A stretch of 64,000 nt of DNA from Pseudoflavitalea rhizosphaerae (GTDB taxonomy: Bacteria; Bacteroidota; Bacteroidia; Chitinophagales; Chitinophagaceae), in assembly GCF_003991355.1 (NCBI RefSeq), contig NZ_RCSU01000001.1, forward strand, positions 372,001 through 436,000, in the 5' to 3' direction. The stretch's first letter is position 1. Each line of letters starts with the position of its first letter. The notes below the pieces were generated by a model that was not told the DNA's origin, did not search any database, and saw only the letters and a program-made list of their open reading frames with translations. The position numbers and the translations under genes are program-made. Shown one piece after another: positions 35,601 through 43,731 of this stretch.

Positions 35601-36182
35601 ATTGGCTTCCAGCGAAAAATCACCGCTGAAGCTGGTTGTGGTTCCTCTGCGTGTGCCCTTTACCGTTACACTCACGCCCGCAACAGGCGCTCCGGTGGAA
35701 TCCGTTACCCGCCCTCTCACTGTTTCTGCAGACCGGGCATCCTGTGAACGGTCATTGCCGGAGAATTTAACCGGCGCCAGGTTGTATTCGTTTTTTGTGT
35801 TTTCCTTTACCGAAAGGATCACAAAAGTTTTTTCATTTACTTTTTTATATTTCAGTCCGGTGCCTTCGAGAATCTGTGTGAGAATCTTCTCGATATTGTC
35901 GCTTTCATTCTTTACCGGATTTACCATTTTTTCTCCGAAACTCTGGTCGGCAAAAAGGAAATAGACTCCTTTTGTTTTATTGAGGTCCTTTAAGACTTTG
36001 AACAAGGTTTGCTGCTTGCGGCTGGAATCATCTTGTTGAGTATGGGCCGAAGACGATTGTCTGTTGTTCCTGTGCTTGTCCATCCAGGCATACGACTCCT
36101 GCGAAAATGTAGCAGGTAAACACGCCAGTTGTATGCCCAGCACAATGGCCAGAGATCCAGTTCTACGCTGAAAACTTCTCAT
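32670..36182 (-). CDS. SusC/RagA family TonB-linked outer-membrane transporter with STN domain
   Basis: This 1170-residue outer-membrane protein has a signal at 1-28, an STN (secretin/TonB N-terminal) domain at about 57-125, a carboxypeptidase-regulatory-like domain at about 155-235, NEVVVTALG (231-239) leading into the plug (SLNGKVAGLTI, PLYVIDGIPM), and a long barrel ending GLNVKVGF. The STN domain marks a transporter that signals across the membrane to a FecR/ECF-sigma pair, and exactly such a pair lies upstream. It imports an unknown substrate together with the SusD partner. The 280 bases before it contain several hairpins. Confidence 0.95.
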   Translation of the reverse strand: MRSFQRRTGSLAIVLGIQLACLPATFSQESYAWMDKHRNNRQSSSAHTQQDDSSRKQQTLFKVLKDLNKTKGVYFLFADQSFGEKMVNPVKNESDNIEKILTQILEGTGLKYKKVNEKTFVILSVKENTKNEYNLAPVKFSGNDRSQDARSAETVRGRVTDSTGAPVAGVSVTVKGTRRGTTTSFSGDFSLEANKGEIIVFSAVGYIPQEVVVGEQTSYNISLVASGLQLNEVVVTALGINRRSRSITYSTQKINGEQLTTVKDPNLINSLNGKVAGLTINRSASGAGGSVKVVMRGNKSTQNNSPLYVIDGIPMYNTSLGQPDNAFGESNGSGSPGRDGGDAISNINPEDIESMQVLKGASAAALYGSQAANGAILITTKKGRSGSARITLTSSLTLDRVMLKPEAQFDYGQTYATDGSGNEDGWGEKNGKGDFTNDFFRTGVTWINGISLTAGSDRAQTYFSYSNTENKGVIPSTRFNRHTFTFRETAKFFDDKLTVDGFVTLTRQASDNRPVSGFYNNPAIGVYYFPRNLDFNDYKNNFEVRSELRALNVHRWWNVDYDRGKLGGNFSQNPYWILERNRREDSRDRAFSSLALKYAITPWLSIQARGNYDMAVDDYESRMHASTNVTLADYNGRFIYSRSKDNVAYGDVLALVNTDLTSDLTLNATVGASINDARVTDQLVLDSYRASSSTGEQFGLYIANVFTAQNILPINPLRQQSVVRYQTQSVLGSASLGFKDFLFVDFTARNDWSSTLAFTPNISFFYYSAGATAVVNEILQLPASINLAKFRASYAKVGNSVRAFATRPPDYTTNPNSSQLVKNTQAAFPGKNLKPEDNRSLEFGTEWRFLKNRLGIDITYYKNDNYDQYFETPAPAASGYTTYFLNLGHIQNKGWEIMLNAVPVKMKDFEWNTAINFASNKNKVVKLSEEGITSGVGQFNLGLFDNTFGPVVREGGSFGDITSNVAIRDEKGNLVLDDVTGVPIRLQQQGIRPVIGNPNPDFTAGWNNTIRYKRLSLNFLFDGRFGGEVMSLTQAELDALGFSKASADAREAGGVYVKGIKQNGTAFEGKINARDFYGAIGKRDGIGEFYLYDATAVRLRELSIGYAVPLKWKGIRELNVSLVGHNLFFVKRDAPFDPEVSMSTGNRLQGVDVFGLPTTRSMGLNVKVGF

Positions 36183-36284
36183 AATGCGGCGTTTTTTAAA
36201 TAGTGATGTACTGGTTTTGGGTTTTATGTTCAGGCTGCCTTTTCACTGACCCGGGCAGGTGGTGAGGACGAACCACCGAACCCC

Positions 36285-36326
36285 GGATGCAAACCCTGCT
36301 GTGTCCCCAACAGCAGGCCTGCATCC
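36285..36326 (-). promoter_or_regulatory. Nested hairpin in the susC leader
   Basis: An outer stem GGATGCA/TGCATCC encloses an inner stem CCTGCTGT/ACAGCAGG. A second small stem GGTGG/CCACC lies further towards susC (about 36259-36278). It sits between the fecR stop and the susC start on the same strand. It may attenuate or stabilise transcripts so that fecR and susC are made in different amounts; this is inference. Confidence 0.5.
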
Positions 36327-36462
36327 TTTTGATCTGTGAAGAACCCCGTTCTTACTGTCTTTCAGACAATAGCCCACCGGCACCGGATGTTTTCACAACA
36401 TCTCAGTGAAGCGATTCTGAACTGAATGACAATAAAAGAAGGCCTGATCCGAAAAAAACTGT

Positions 36463-37464
36463 TTACTCCGTAATAATGATCTCACCATCCTTCCGTATCA
36501 CATGGAATTCGTTGGTAGCTTCCAACGCCTGCAGTAATACATCCAGGTTATCATTGGGTAAGATAGCGCTAATAGGTTTGTTGCCGATATTAGCATTGCC
36601 AATCGTGATCTTGATCCCGTAATGCTCTTCTATCTTTTCGAGTGCGCTATGCAACGGTGTATTTTCAAAGATGAGTTTCTTGTCTTTCCAGGCCAGTACA
36701 TTTTCTTCGCGGCCTGTTTTCTTTTGCATTTCCTGGTTGTTCACTTCCACAAAATCACCCGGCGCCATCTTATGCACTTTGCCGTCGGGAGTAAGTAGCG
36801 TAACGCTGCCTTCCGTTAGCATGATATTGGTCTTATCAGACCTGTTCACCACATTGAACTGCGTGCCGGTAACCACTACATCAAAACGATCTGTATGTAC
36901 CACGAATTTGCTTTTGGCTGGCGTTTTACTTACATGGAAATAGGCTTCGCCTTTCAGCCATACTTCACGTTCACTTCCTTTGTCCCATCCCTTTGAATAG
37001 GTAATGGTACTGTTGGCGTTGAGTGTTACTTTGGAACCATCAGGCAATTGTTGCTCTCTCAATTCACCGAATGAAGTCTGCACCATATCCTGTGCTGTAT
37101 TGTACAAATAAATGAGACCTGCCACTGCCAGTACAACTACCGCTGCCGCTACACCGACCCAACGCTTCATCTTTCTCACGGTTCCGGATATAGGCCGGGT
37201 GCCGATCACAGGCGTTTCCATTCCGGCAATTCCTGCCATCAACCTTTGCTCAGCCTGAACAAGCTGTGCCTCAGGGAGCGATTGCTCTGCCATCACCAGC
37301 TGGTCAAGGTACTCTTTCGCTTCTGCAACCAGGGCTGCCTGTTGGGGATGGTCTGCCATCCAGGCTTCCCAGTCGTTACGGTTTTTACCATCCGTTCTGA
37401 AATACCAGGCCTGGAATCGCTCGTCTGCGATTATATCTTCAATATTTGAAAAGTTTCTTTCCAT
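36463..37464 (-). CDS. FecR family anti-sigma/sensor protein
   Basis: The 333-residue inner-membrane protein has a cytoplasmic N-terminal segment that binds the sigma factor (about 1-95), one membrane helix (about 101-121, VGVAAAVVVLAVAGLIYLY), a periplasmic FecR domain (about 130-225; RLPDG-like LPDGSKVTLNANS, GEAYFHV, GTQFNV) and a C-terminal DUF4974 domain (about 262-330; ENTPLHSALEKIEEHYG). It would pass the signal from the STN domain of the SusC transporter to the ECF sigma factor. It lies upstream of susC on the same strand and divergent from the sigma gene. Confidence 0.93.
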   Translation of the reverse strand: MERNFSNIEDIIADERFQAWYFRTDGKNRNDWEAWMADHPQQAALVAEAKEYLDQLVMAEQSLPEAQLVQAEQRLMAGIAGMETPVIGTRPISGTVRKMKRWVGVAAAVVVLAVAGLIYLYNTAQDMVQTSFGELREQQLPDGSKVTLNANSTITYSKGWDKGSEREVWLKGEAYFHVSKTPAKSKFVVHTDRFDVVVTGTQFNVVNRSDKTNIMLTEGSVTLLTPDGKVHKMAPGDFVEVNNQEMQKKTGREENVLAWKDKKLIFENTPLHSALEKIEEHYGIKITIGNANIGNKPISAILPNDNLDVLLQALEATNEFHVIRKDGEIIITE

Positions 37465-37534
37465 AACACAGCGTTATACCGGAAATAAGTGTCCATGATA
37501 ACAAATCTGTAATGAAGATTTTTTAATTTTTTTT

Positions 37535-37578
37535 AACCAAAAATTGGTTTTAAGCATTTTTACCGGTAGGTTTACCGG
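37535..37578. promoter_or_regulatory. Inverted repeats between divergent fecR and sigma genes
   Basis: Two short palindromes lie in the 134-base divergent region: AACCAA-AAA-TTGGTT (37535-37549) and CCGGTA-GGTT-TACCGG (37563-37578). They are possible regulator sites; no clear consensus promoter was found for either gene. Confidence 0.35.
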
Positions 37579-37598
37579 GCTTGCTTGCACCATAACTA

Positions 37599-38183
37599 AT
37601 GGAGAATGAGAAAATGAAACACCGGCCGGATACTCATTACTGGCAGACCTTTATCCAGGGTGACCGAGAGGCGCTGGGTTGGTTATTCCGTCAGTATTAC
37701 CCTGACCTGTTCAGGTACGGCCATAAGATCTGCGCTGATACAGCCGTTCTGGAAGATTGCATCCAGGAACTGTTCATCGAACTCTGGCAAAGCAAGAACC
37801 CTCCTCCTTCCATCTCCGTAAAGGCCTATCTATTGAAGGCCATGAAATACAAGCTGCTCAAAGCACTCCGCAAAAGAACGAATACACAACTCCAGTCTGA
37901 ACTGATTGAAAACTCCGTTTTCGAGATCAGCTATGAAGATTTCATTATCGGCAAACAGGAGTCAGAAGAAAAAACTGCCCGTTTGGTGCTGGCCCTGAAT
38001 CAGCTGACCAACCGTCAGAAAGAGATCGTTTACCTTAAATTTTATCAGAATCTCGGTTATGAAGAGATCAGTGAGATCATGAATATCAATTACCAGGTGG
38101 CCCGTAATCTGCTCTACCAGGCCGTAAAAGCTATGAAGAATATCCTGCTCAGACATTACAGCCTGCTCAGTTTCCTGCTCTGA
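37599..38183 (+). CDS. ECF-type RNA polymerase sigma factor (Bacteroidota SusC-linked group)
   Basis: This 194-residue protein has region 2 (about 25-90: FRQYYPDLFRYGHKIC, LEDCIQELFIELWQ) and region 4 (about 125-180: LNQLTNRQKEIVYLKFYQNLGYEEISEIMN with the helix-turn-helix INYQVARNLLYQAVKAMK). It would direct transcription of the SusC/SusD operon when released by FecR. ATG 37599 is used; ATG 37614 is possible and has GGAG nine bases upstream. It is unusual that it is divergent from fecR, because in most Bacteroidota loci sigma and fecR run in tandem. Confidence 0.93.
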   Translation: MENEKMKHRPDTHYWQTFIQGDREALGWLFRQYYPDLFRYGHKICADTAVLEDCIQELFIELWQSKNPPPSISVKAYLLKAMKYKLLKALRKRTNTQLQSELIENSVFEISYEDFIIGKQESEEKTARLVLALNQLTNRQKEIVYLKFYQNLGYEEISEIMNINYQVARNLLYQAVKAMKNILLRHYSLLSFLL

Positions 38184-38229
38184 TACTACCGTTCGTTAAC
38201 ACTGGAATTCAGCATGTTCATACATTTCA

Positions 38230-38243
38230 TGCAAGCGTTTGCA
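38230..38243. promoter_or_regulatory. LacI-type operator-like site upstream of nagB
   Basis: TGCAAGCGTTTGCA is a near-perfect 14-base palindrome with the CG centre typical of LacI/GalR and catabolite-response operators. A nearby TTGCATAAAT (from 38252) also occurs in the uxaA-araC intergenic region. Confidence 0.5.
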
Positions 38244-38311
38244 TTAAATTTTGTTGCATAAATATTGAAATTAGCTGTTAATTTCGTGCAACTTCAAAAA
38301 ACACAAGAGTT

Positions 38312-40213
38312 ATGGTTGATTCATTCGAAAAAATTCCGGTGAGCATACATGGCAACCTGAAACAGGGTTCCGCGGCCGTTGCACAGGAAATCGCCTCACT
38401 GATCCGTAGCAAACAAGCAAAAAAAGAGAATTGTGTACTGGGACTGGCTACAGGCTCTACTCCCAAATCCCTGTACGCAGAACTGGTGCGCCTTCACAAA
38501 GAAGAAGGCCTGAGCTTCAAAAATGTGATCACTTTCAATCTCGACGAATACTACCCGATCGAGCACGATGCTTTGCAGAGTTACAACCGCTTCATGCATG
38601 TAAACCTGTTTGACCATATCGATATCGACCCGAAAAACATTCATATTCCCAACGGAGAGATCCCCAAAGACAAGATCAAATCCCATTGCATCCAGTACGA
38701 AGAACTGATAGAGAAGGCAGGAGGTATTGATCTCCAGATCCTGGGAATCGGAAATAATGGACATATCGGATTCAACGAGCCCGGTTCCAGCATTTTCAGC
38801 AAGACCCGCCTTGTTACCCTCGATAATTCAACCCGAATCGCAAACTCTTACGAGTTCCCTACTTTCTCCCAGGTGCCACGCCTCGCCATCACCATGGGCA
38901 TCAGCACCATCATGAAGGCGCGCCGCGTGATCCTGATGGCCTGGGGCCCTGCAAAGGCGCCGGTAGTACAGAAAGCCGTGGAAGGGCATGTGGACGAGCA
39001 AATCCCTGCTTCACTCCTGCAACAGCATAACGAAGTTTCATTTGTACTGGATGAAGCAGCAGCAGCTGAGCTTACCCGTTATAAAAGCCCCTGGCTCACC
39101 GGTGAAATGGACTGGACGCCGGCCCTTGTGCGGAAAGCCGTGGTGAACATGGCCCTTAAAGCAGGTAAACCCATTCTCAGTCTTACCAATAACGATTACC
39201 GCGATCATGGCCTCAGCGAACTGCTGGTGGAAGAAGGCGATGCCTATGAGATCAACCTCAAGGTATATTACATGATGCGCGATACCATCACCGGATGGCC
39301 CGGCGGTAAGCCCAATGCCAACCTGCCTAACCACCCCGAACGCAGCGAGCCCTATCCAAAACGCTGCGTGATCTTTTCCCCCCACCCCGATGATGATATC
39401 ATCTCAATGGGAGGTACTTTCCAACGCCTGCACGATCAGGGCCATGATGTACATGTAGCCTACCAGACTTCAGGTAATATCGCGGTTACCGACGAGTTCG
39501 TGACCCGTTTCATGGACTTCGCCGTTGGGTTTGAAGAAATGTTCGGCATCGACGCCAGCAAATCAAATGAGATCCTCAGCCAGGCAAGAGCCTACCTGAA
39601 GAATAAAAAATCGAACGAGATCGATACGGCTGATATCCGCGCCATCAAAGGACTGATCCGCCGTTGCGAAGCGAAAGCCACCTGCCGCTATGTTGGTCTC
39701 AGCGATGACAACTATCATTTCCAGAACCTCCCATTCTACGAAACAGGCACCATTGAGAAAAAACCGATGGGCGAAGAAGATGTGCTGCTCACCGTTGAAT
39801 TGTTGCGCAAACTGAAACCACAACAGATCTATTGTGCAGGCGACCTGGCCGATCCGCACGGAACACATAAGGTTTGTCTCGAGATCGTATTCGAAGCAAT
39901 GCGCAGACTGAAAGAAGCAAACGAGCCCTGGGTGAAGGATTGCTGGATGTGGCTCTACAAAGGCGCATGGCAGGAATGGGATATTGCCGAGATCGAAATG
40001 GCTGTACCCATGAGCCCGGAACAGGTAATGAAAAAGCGTTTCGGTATATTCATCCACCAGTCGCAGAAAGATATGGTGCCCTTCCAGGGATCAGACAGCC
40101 GCGAGTTCTGGCAACGCGCAGAAGACCGCAACTCCAATACAGCCAATCTGTATGCACAGCTGGGTCTTACCAAATACGCAGCCATGGAGGCTTTTGTAAG
40201 ATGGCATTATTAG
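38312..40213 (+). CDS. nagB: Glucosamine-6-phosphate deaminase fused to a LmbE/PIG-L-like deacetylase domain
   Basis: The 633-residue protein joins two domains. Residues about 10-280 are a NagB deaminase that converts glucosamine 6-phosphate into fructose 6-phosphate and ammonia: ATGSTPKSLY (46-55), NLDEYYPI with Asp78, and GIGNNGHIGFNEPGS (145-159). Residues about 350-600 are a PIG-L/LmbE-type zinc deacetylase domain with HPDDD (358-362) and AGDLADPHGTHKVC near 510, whose His residues complete the metal site. This fusion occurs in Bacteroidota; the second domain may deacetylate an amino-sugar derivative. A strong terminator follows, then element E. Confidence 0.93.
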   Translation: MVDSFEKIPVSIHGNLKQGSAAVAQEIASLIRSKQAKKENCVLGLATGSTPKSLYAELVRLHKEEGLSFKNVITFNLDEYYPIEHDALQSYNRFMHVNLFDHIDIDPKNIHIPNGEIPKDKIKSHCIQYEELIEKAGGIDLQILGIGNNGHIGFNEPGSSIFSKTRLVTLDNSTRIANSYEFPTFSQVPRLAITMGISTIMKARRVILMAWGPAKAPVVQKAVEGHVDEQIPASLLQQHNEVSFVLDEAAAAELTRYKSPWLTGEMDWTPALVRKAVVNMALKAGKPILSLTNNDYRDHGLSELLVEEGDAYEINLKVYYMMRDTITGWPGGKPNANLPNHPERSEPYPKRCVIFSPHPDDDIISMGGTFQRLHDQGHDVHVAYQTSGNIAVTDEFVTRFMDFAVGFEEMFGIDASKSNEILSQARAYLKNKKSNEIDTADIRAIKGLIRRCEAKATCRYVGLSDDNYHFQNLPFYETGTIEKKPMGEEDVLLTVELLRKLKPQQIYCAGDLADPHGTHKVCLEIVFEAMRRLKEANEPWVKDCWMWLYKGAWQEWDIAEIEMAVPMSPEQVMKKRFGIFIHQSQKDMVPFQGSDSREFWQRAEDRNSNTANLYAQLGLTKYAAMEAFVRWHY

Positions 40214-40241
40214 AATTATGAAAAAATGAAATTCGATACAG

Positions 40242-40268
40242 AGGCGGCCGAGATGGCCGCCTTTTTTA
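40242..40268 (+). terminator. Rho-independent terminator of nagB
   Basis: AGGCGGCC/GGCCGCCT, an 8-base stem with a five-base loop, runs into TTTTTTATTTT. It is the first part of a 327-base gap that also holds element E and two short hairpins upstream of the TonB-dependent receptor. Confidence 0.92.
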
Positions 40269-40284
40269 TTTTCGGAGGGGTGAC

Positions 40285-40434
40285 TGACTAAAAGGTCAGA
40301 GAGCTGGCAGTCGCTCGCCTCCGGCGAGTGACTTCTATTTGTTCGCCTCCGGCGAACACCGCGTCGCCGGAGGCGACTAAAAAAAGGTCACTCGCCGGAG
40401 GCGAGCGACTGCCAGCTCTCTGACCTTTTAGTCA
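40285..40434. repeat. Palindromic four-box intergenic element, copy E (longest perfect arms)
   Basis: Arms of 48 bases (40285-40332 and 40387-40434) are perfect inverted copies. The 54-base centre contains the two other hairpins GTTCGCCTCCGGCGAAC and GTCGCCGGAGGCGAC. The arms start TGACTAAAAGGTCAGAGAGC, almost the same outer sequence as in copy C, 21 kb away. It lies between the nagB terminator and the TonB-dependent receptor gene. Confidence 0.95.
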
Positions 40435-40513
40435 GCCCCATCCCGAAGAAATTTCTGATATCGAAAACCGATATACCGGATTTCAATACTCACCCCCCCG
40501 AATTTTTCATCCC

Positions 40514-40536
40514 TTTGCCTGCTCAAAACAGGCAAA
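40514..40536 (+). promoter_or_regulatory. Hairpin directly before the TonB-dependent receptor start codon
   Basis: TTTGCCTG/CAGGCAAA forms a perfect 8-base stem with a seven-base loop and ends five bases before ATG 40541. In an mRNA it would cover the ribosome-binding region. As DNA it could be an operator. A second inverted repeat ATATCG/CGATAT lies at 40458-40474. Confidence 0.5.
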
Positions 40537-40540
40537 TCGT

Positions 40541-42871
40541 ATGAACAGATCTTTAGTATTGGCTCTATTCTTCTTATCGTTTCTGGCTCAGCTACAGGCC
40601 CGGGACAAAGGCTTTGGTTCACTGAAAGGCTTTGTTCATTCTGAAAAAGGGGAAGCCCTGCCCGGCGCCACCATCTCCCTGAAGAAGGGCGTAGCAACCA
40701 CTGCTGATGAAAATGGGAATTTCGTACTGACCTCCATCCCGGCAGGCCATCATGAAATACAGATCAGCGCTGCGGGATACGCTTCAAAAAATATAAAAGT
40801 GACCATCCGCGAAGGCGAAGAATCCAGTGTGGATGTATCGCTCGATGCAGAAGGTTTCCTCAATGAAGTGGTGGTAACAGCAGGTAGAAAAGTAGAAAGC
40901 ATCCGCGAAGTGCCAAGCTCCGTTACCATCCTGCAGGCTAAGCAGATCAGGGAACAGGCCACTATAAATCCCAATATCACATCCATTCTCGGCAATACAG
41001 TGCCGGGCCTGGGAACTTTTACCAATAAAGCCACCAATTCAGGACAAACCCTGCGCGGGCGCCAGGTATTGGTGCTGATAGATGGTATCCCGCAGTCAAC
41101 ACCATTGATGAACGGCAGTCGCGATCTCAGAACTATCGATCCCGCCGTGATCGAGCGCGTTGAAGTGATCAAAGGCGCTACCTCCATTTATGGGAATGGC
41201 TCCGGCGGCGGTATCATCAACTTCATCACTAAAAAACCGGAAGGCTCCAAACCTATCAGCGGAGAAACGCGCATAAGCATGGACGGTAATATTGCACATA
41301 GCAGCAATACTGTTGGTTATCGCGTATCACAAACCCTGCATGGAGCCATTAGAAAGTTCAGTTACGTGGTAAGTGGTGTTTACAATGAGACCGGCGCTCT
41401 CAAAGACGCCGACGGCAATGTGATTGCGCATGCTGATGGCCTGAGCGAGACCAGGCTGCTGAACCTCTTCGGTAAACTTGGTTACAGGATCACAGACAAC
41501 CAGGAAATAACAGCTTCCATCAATTTCTTCCGCAGCCGTCAGCATGCAGACTACATCAATAAGGCCGGCAAATGGAATGAAACACCTGCCATCGGCGTTG
41601 AAGGCACCGATCCCGGAGATCCTGCCGGCACACCGCATAGTCACAATCTCTACATCAACTACCGCGCAAGCAAATTGCCATTCAACAGCAGCCTCGAAGT
41701 AATAATATACGATCATCGTTTCCAGAGCCTGAACCGTTACGTGGAAAAATCAAATAGCTGGTATGGTCCCGGTCAAACCTATATCCAGTCTGAAAAAAGG
41801 GGAATTCGCACCAACCTCAATACCCCCTGGAAATGGAAAAAACTTTCCGGTGATATCACTTATGGTTTCGATCTGCTGAAAGATATGACCAACCAGGTAC
41901 TTACAGACGGGCGCGTTTTTGTTCCTGACATGAACATGCTGAACATGGCGCCCTTCGCGCAAATGAAGATCGATATCATGAATTTCGTGATCAAAGGCGG
42001 TGTACGTTATGAGAATGCCGGCATCAAAGTGAAAGACTTCAACACCATCGCAAAAGGCAAGAACGGAGAAGGCAGCGTATTTGTAAAAGGAGGAAAGCTC
42101 AGTTACAATTCCACCATGTGGAATGCCGGTATCAGGTATTCTAAATTCGATTTCTTCAATCCTTTCGTAAGCTTTTCACAGGCCTTCGGATTGAACGAGC
42201 TCGGCCGCATTCTCCGTTCCGCAAAGGAGAATACACTCGATCAGATCACCACCGATGCCGTGATCACCAACAACTACGAAGCTGGCTTCAGCAGCCAGAT
42301 CGGTCCTGTGAACATCCAGGCAGCATATTTTGTGAGCAGTTCCAAACTCGGCGCCAACCTGGTTGAACAGAACGGCATGTTTGTTACTCAACGCCAACCG
42401 GAAAGGGTCCATGGATTTGAAATACAGGCTGAAGCCCGCGTCACCAAAGGTGTTCGCGCAGGAGGCAGTTATTCTTTTGTAGAAGGGAAATCAGAAAAAG
42501 AGGACGGCACGAAAGTGTACATGAACGGAGAAAGGATCATGCCACCCAAAGCAACAGGCTTTATCGCTTACCAACCAATTTCCGCATTGAACATGCAACT
42601 GTCCACCGTTTACACTGGCAGCCGCAACAGGTTTGTTGTGAGGCCGGATACCGGCAAATACGGATTAAGTGAAGCGCCTGTGGAAGAAGTGATCTGGTTC
42701 AATTTCAATGCAGGTTACAGGATCAATAAATCGTTCAATATTGGATTGGGTATCGAAAACCTGTTTAATCAATCATATTATCCGCCCAGAAGTCAATACA
42801 GGGCAGCAGATCTTGAATATGTTCAGGGCAACGGAGCCCGGTTCAACCTCAGCCTGGGCTACCAGTTTTAG
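40541..42871 (+). CDS. TonB-dependent outer-membrane receptor (siderophore/metal type)
   Basis: The 776-residue receptor has a signal peptide (1-20, ending LQA), a carboxypeptidase-regulatory-like domain (about 27-110: LKGFVHSEKGEALPGATI, ENGNFVLTSIPAG), a TonB-box-like NEVVVTAGRK, a plug (about 125-235: RGRQVLVLIDGIPQS, IERVEVIKGATSIYGNGSGGGIINFITK) and a barrel ending RFNLSLGYQF. The plug and barrel resemble FecA/FoxA-type siderophore receptors rather than SusC; there is no SusD partner. It probably imports an iron complex. It is preceded by a hairpin and followed by a terminator. Confidence 0.9.
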   Translation: MNRSLVLALFFLSFLAQLQARDKGFGSLKGFVHSEKGEALPGATISLKKGVATTADENGNFVLTSIPAGHHEIQISAAGYASKNIKVTIREGEESSVDVSLDAEGFLNEVVVTAGRKVESIREVPSSVTILQAKQIREQATINPNITSILGNTVPGLGTFTNKATNSGQTLRGRQVLVLIDGIPQSTPLMNGSRDLRTIDPAVIERVEVIKGATSIYGNGSGGGIINFITKKPEGSKPISGETRISMDGNIAHSSNTVGYRVSQTLHGAIRKFSYVVSGVYNETGALKDADGNVIAHADGLSETRLLNLFGKLGYRITDNQEITASINFFRSRQHADYINKAGKWNETPAIGVEGTDPGDPAGTPHSHNLYINYRASKLPFNSSLEVIIYDHRFQSLNRYVEKSNSWYGPGQTYIQSEKRGIRTNLNTPWKWKKLSGDITYGFDLLKDMTNQVLTDGRVFVPDMNMLNMAPFAQMKIDIMNFVIKGGVRYENAGIKVKDFNTIAKGKNGEGSVFVKGGKLSYNSTMWNAGIRYSKFDFFNPFVSFSQAFGLNELGRILRSAKENTLDQITTDAVITNNYEAGFSSQIGPVNIQAAYFVSSSKLGANLVEQNGMFVTQRQPERVHGFEIQAEARVTKGVRAGGSYSFVEGKSEKEDGTKVYMNGERIMPPKATGFIAYQPISALNMQLSTVYTGSRNRFVVRPDTGKYGLSEAPVEEVIWFNFNAGYRINKSFNIGLGIENLFNQSYYPPRSQYRAADLEYVQGNGARFNLSLGYQF

Positions 42872-42908
42872 TCCGGCCGACAGAAATTCAGATTTATAGA
42901 AAGTACAG

Positions 42909-42942
42909 AACGCCAATCGAAATGATTGGCGTTGCTGTTTCT
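42909..42942. terminator. Terminator between the receptor and SDR genes
   Basis: AACGCCAATC/GATTGGCGTT is a perfect 10-base stem with a five-base loop, followed on the plus strand by GCTGTTTCTT. It lies between convergent stops. Confidence 0.8.
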
Positions 42943-43682
42943 TAGATATTCGTTCCGCCATCGATGGTAATACCTGTTCCCGTAATATTGCGGCTTTCCG
43001 GGCTGGCCAGATAGGCCACCAGTCCGGCAATATCCTCTACTGTACCGAATTCATTCAGTGCATTCAGGCCACGCTGCCAATCTGCTCCTTCCCCATTGGC
43101 AGGATTCATATCCGTATCTATCGGTCCCGGATGAACGAGATTCACCGTGATGCCCCTGGGACCAAGTTCCCTTGCCATTCCTTTGGTAAGTCCGATCAGC
43201 GCGCTCTTGCTCATTGCATACACTGCGCCACCAGCACCCGCCACGCGTTCCGCCATACAACTTCCGATGGTGATGATACGACCGCCACGCGTCAAATGTT
43301 TCACGGCCGCTTTCGATCCGGCAAATACGGCACGCACATTCACGGATGTATGCAGATCGAACTCTTCCACGGTAAATTCTTCCGTCGGCTTAAGTATTGC
43401 CACACCTGCATTGTTGACAAGGATATGCAGGCCGCCGAAAGTAGCGGCTGTTTTATCTACAGCATCCATCACTGCCTGCGGGTCCTGGCTGTTGGCCCTG
43501 ATGGCTACAGCATTTCCGCCTGCAGCCCTGATCTCATTCACTACCAACTCCGCTTTTTCCGGTGAAGAATTGTAAGTGATGGCTACATTGGCTCCTTCCT
43601 TTGCTAAACGTTTCGCTATGGCCGCTCCTATTCCACGGCTCCCTCCTGTTACCAGGGCTGTTTGGTTTGATAGATTTTTCAT
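42942..43682 (-). CDS. Short-chain dehydrogenase/reductase (FabG-like)
   Basis: This 246-residue NAD(P)-dependent oxidoreductase has the cofactor motif TGGSRGIG (12-19), NNAG (90-93) and the catalytic Ser141, Tyr155 and Lys159 (YAMSK). The C-terminal PGPIDTDMNP and TGTGITIDGGTNI are typical of the classical SDR family. The substrate is not evident. It is divergent from an HxlR regulator gene, which probably controls it, an arrangement common for redox or quinone-stress oxidoreductases. The -7 box-like TAGTTTTG (43687-43694, minus) lies four bases before the ATG. Confidence 0.9.
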   Translation of the reverse strand: MKNLSNQTALVTGGSRGIGAAIAKRLAKEGANVAITYNSSPEKAELVVNEIRAAGGNAVAIRANSQDPQAVMDAVDKTAATFGGLHILVNNAGVAILKPTEEFTVEEFDLHTSVNVRAVFAGSKAAVKHLTRGGRIITIGSCMAERVAGAGGAVYAMSKSALIGLTKGMARELGPRGITVNLVHPGPIDTDMNPANGEGADWQRGLNALNEFGTVEDIAGLVAYLASPESRNITGTGITIDGGTNI

Positions 43683-43731
43683 GACCCAAAACTAGATCAG
43701 TCTTGTTATATTTGCAGGTACAGCTAAAATT

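Noticed and set aside
43707-43714. TATATTTG as a firm promoter for the HxlR gene
   Set aside because: The -7 match is exact, but no TTTG-like element lies 19-21 bases upstream, so it is only mentioned as a possible signal.
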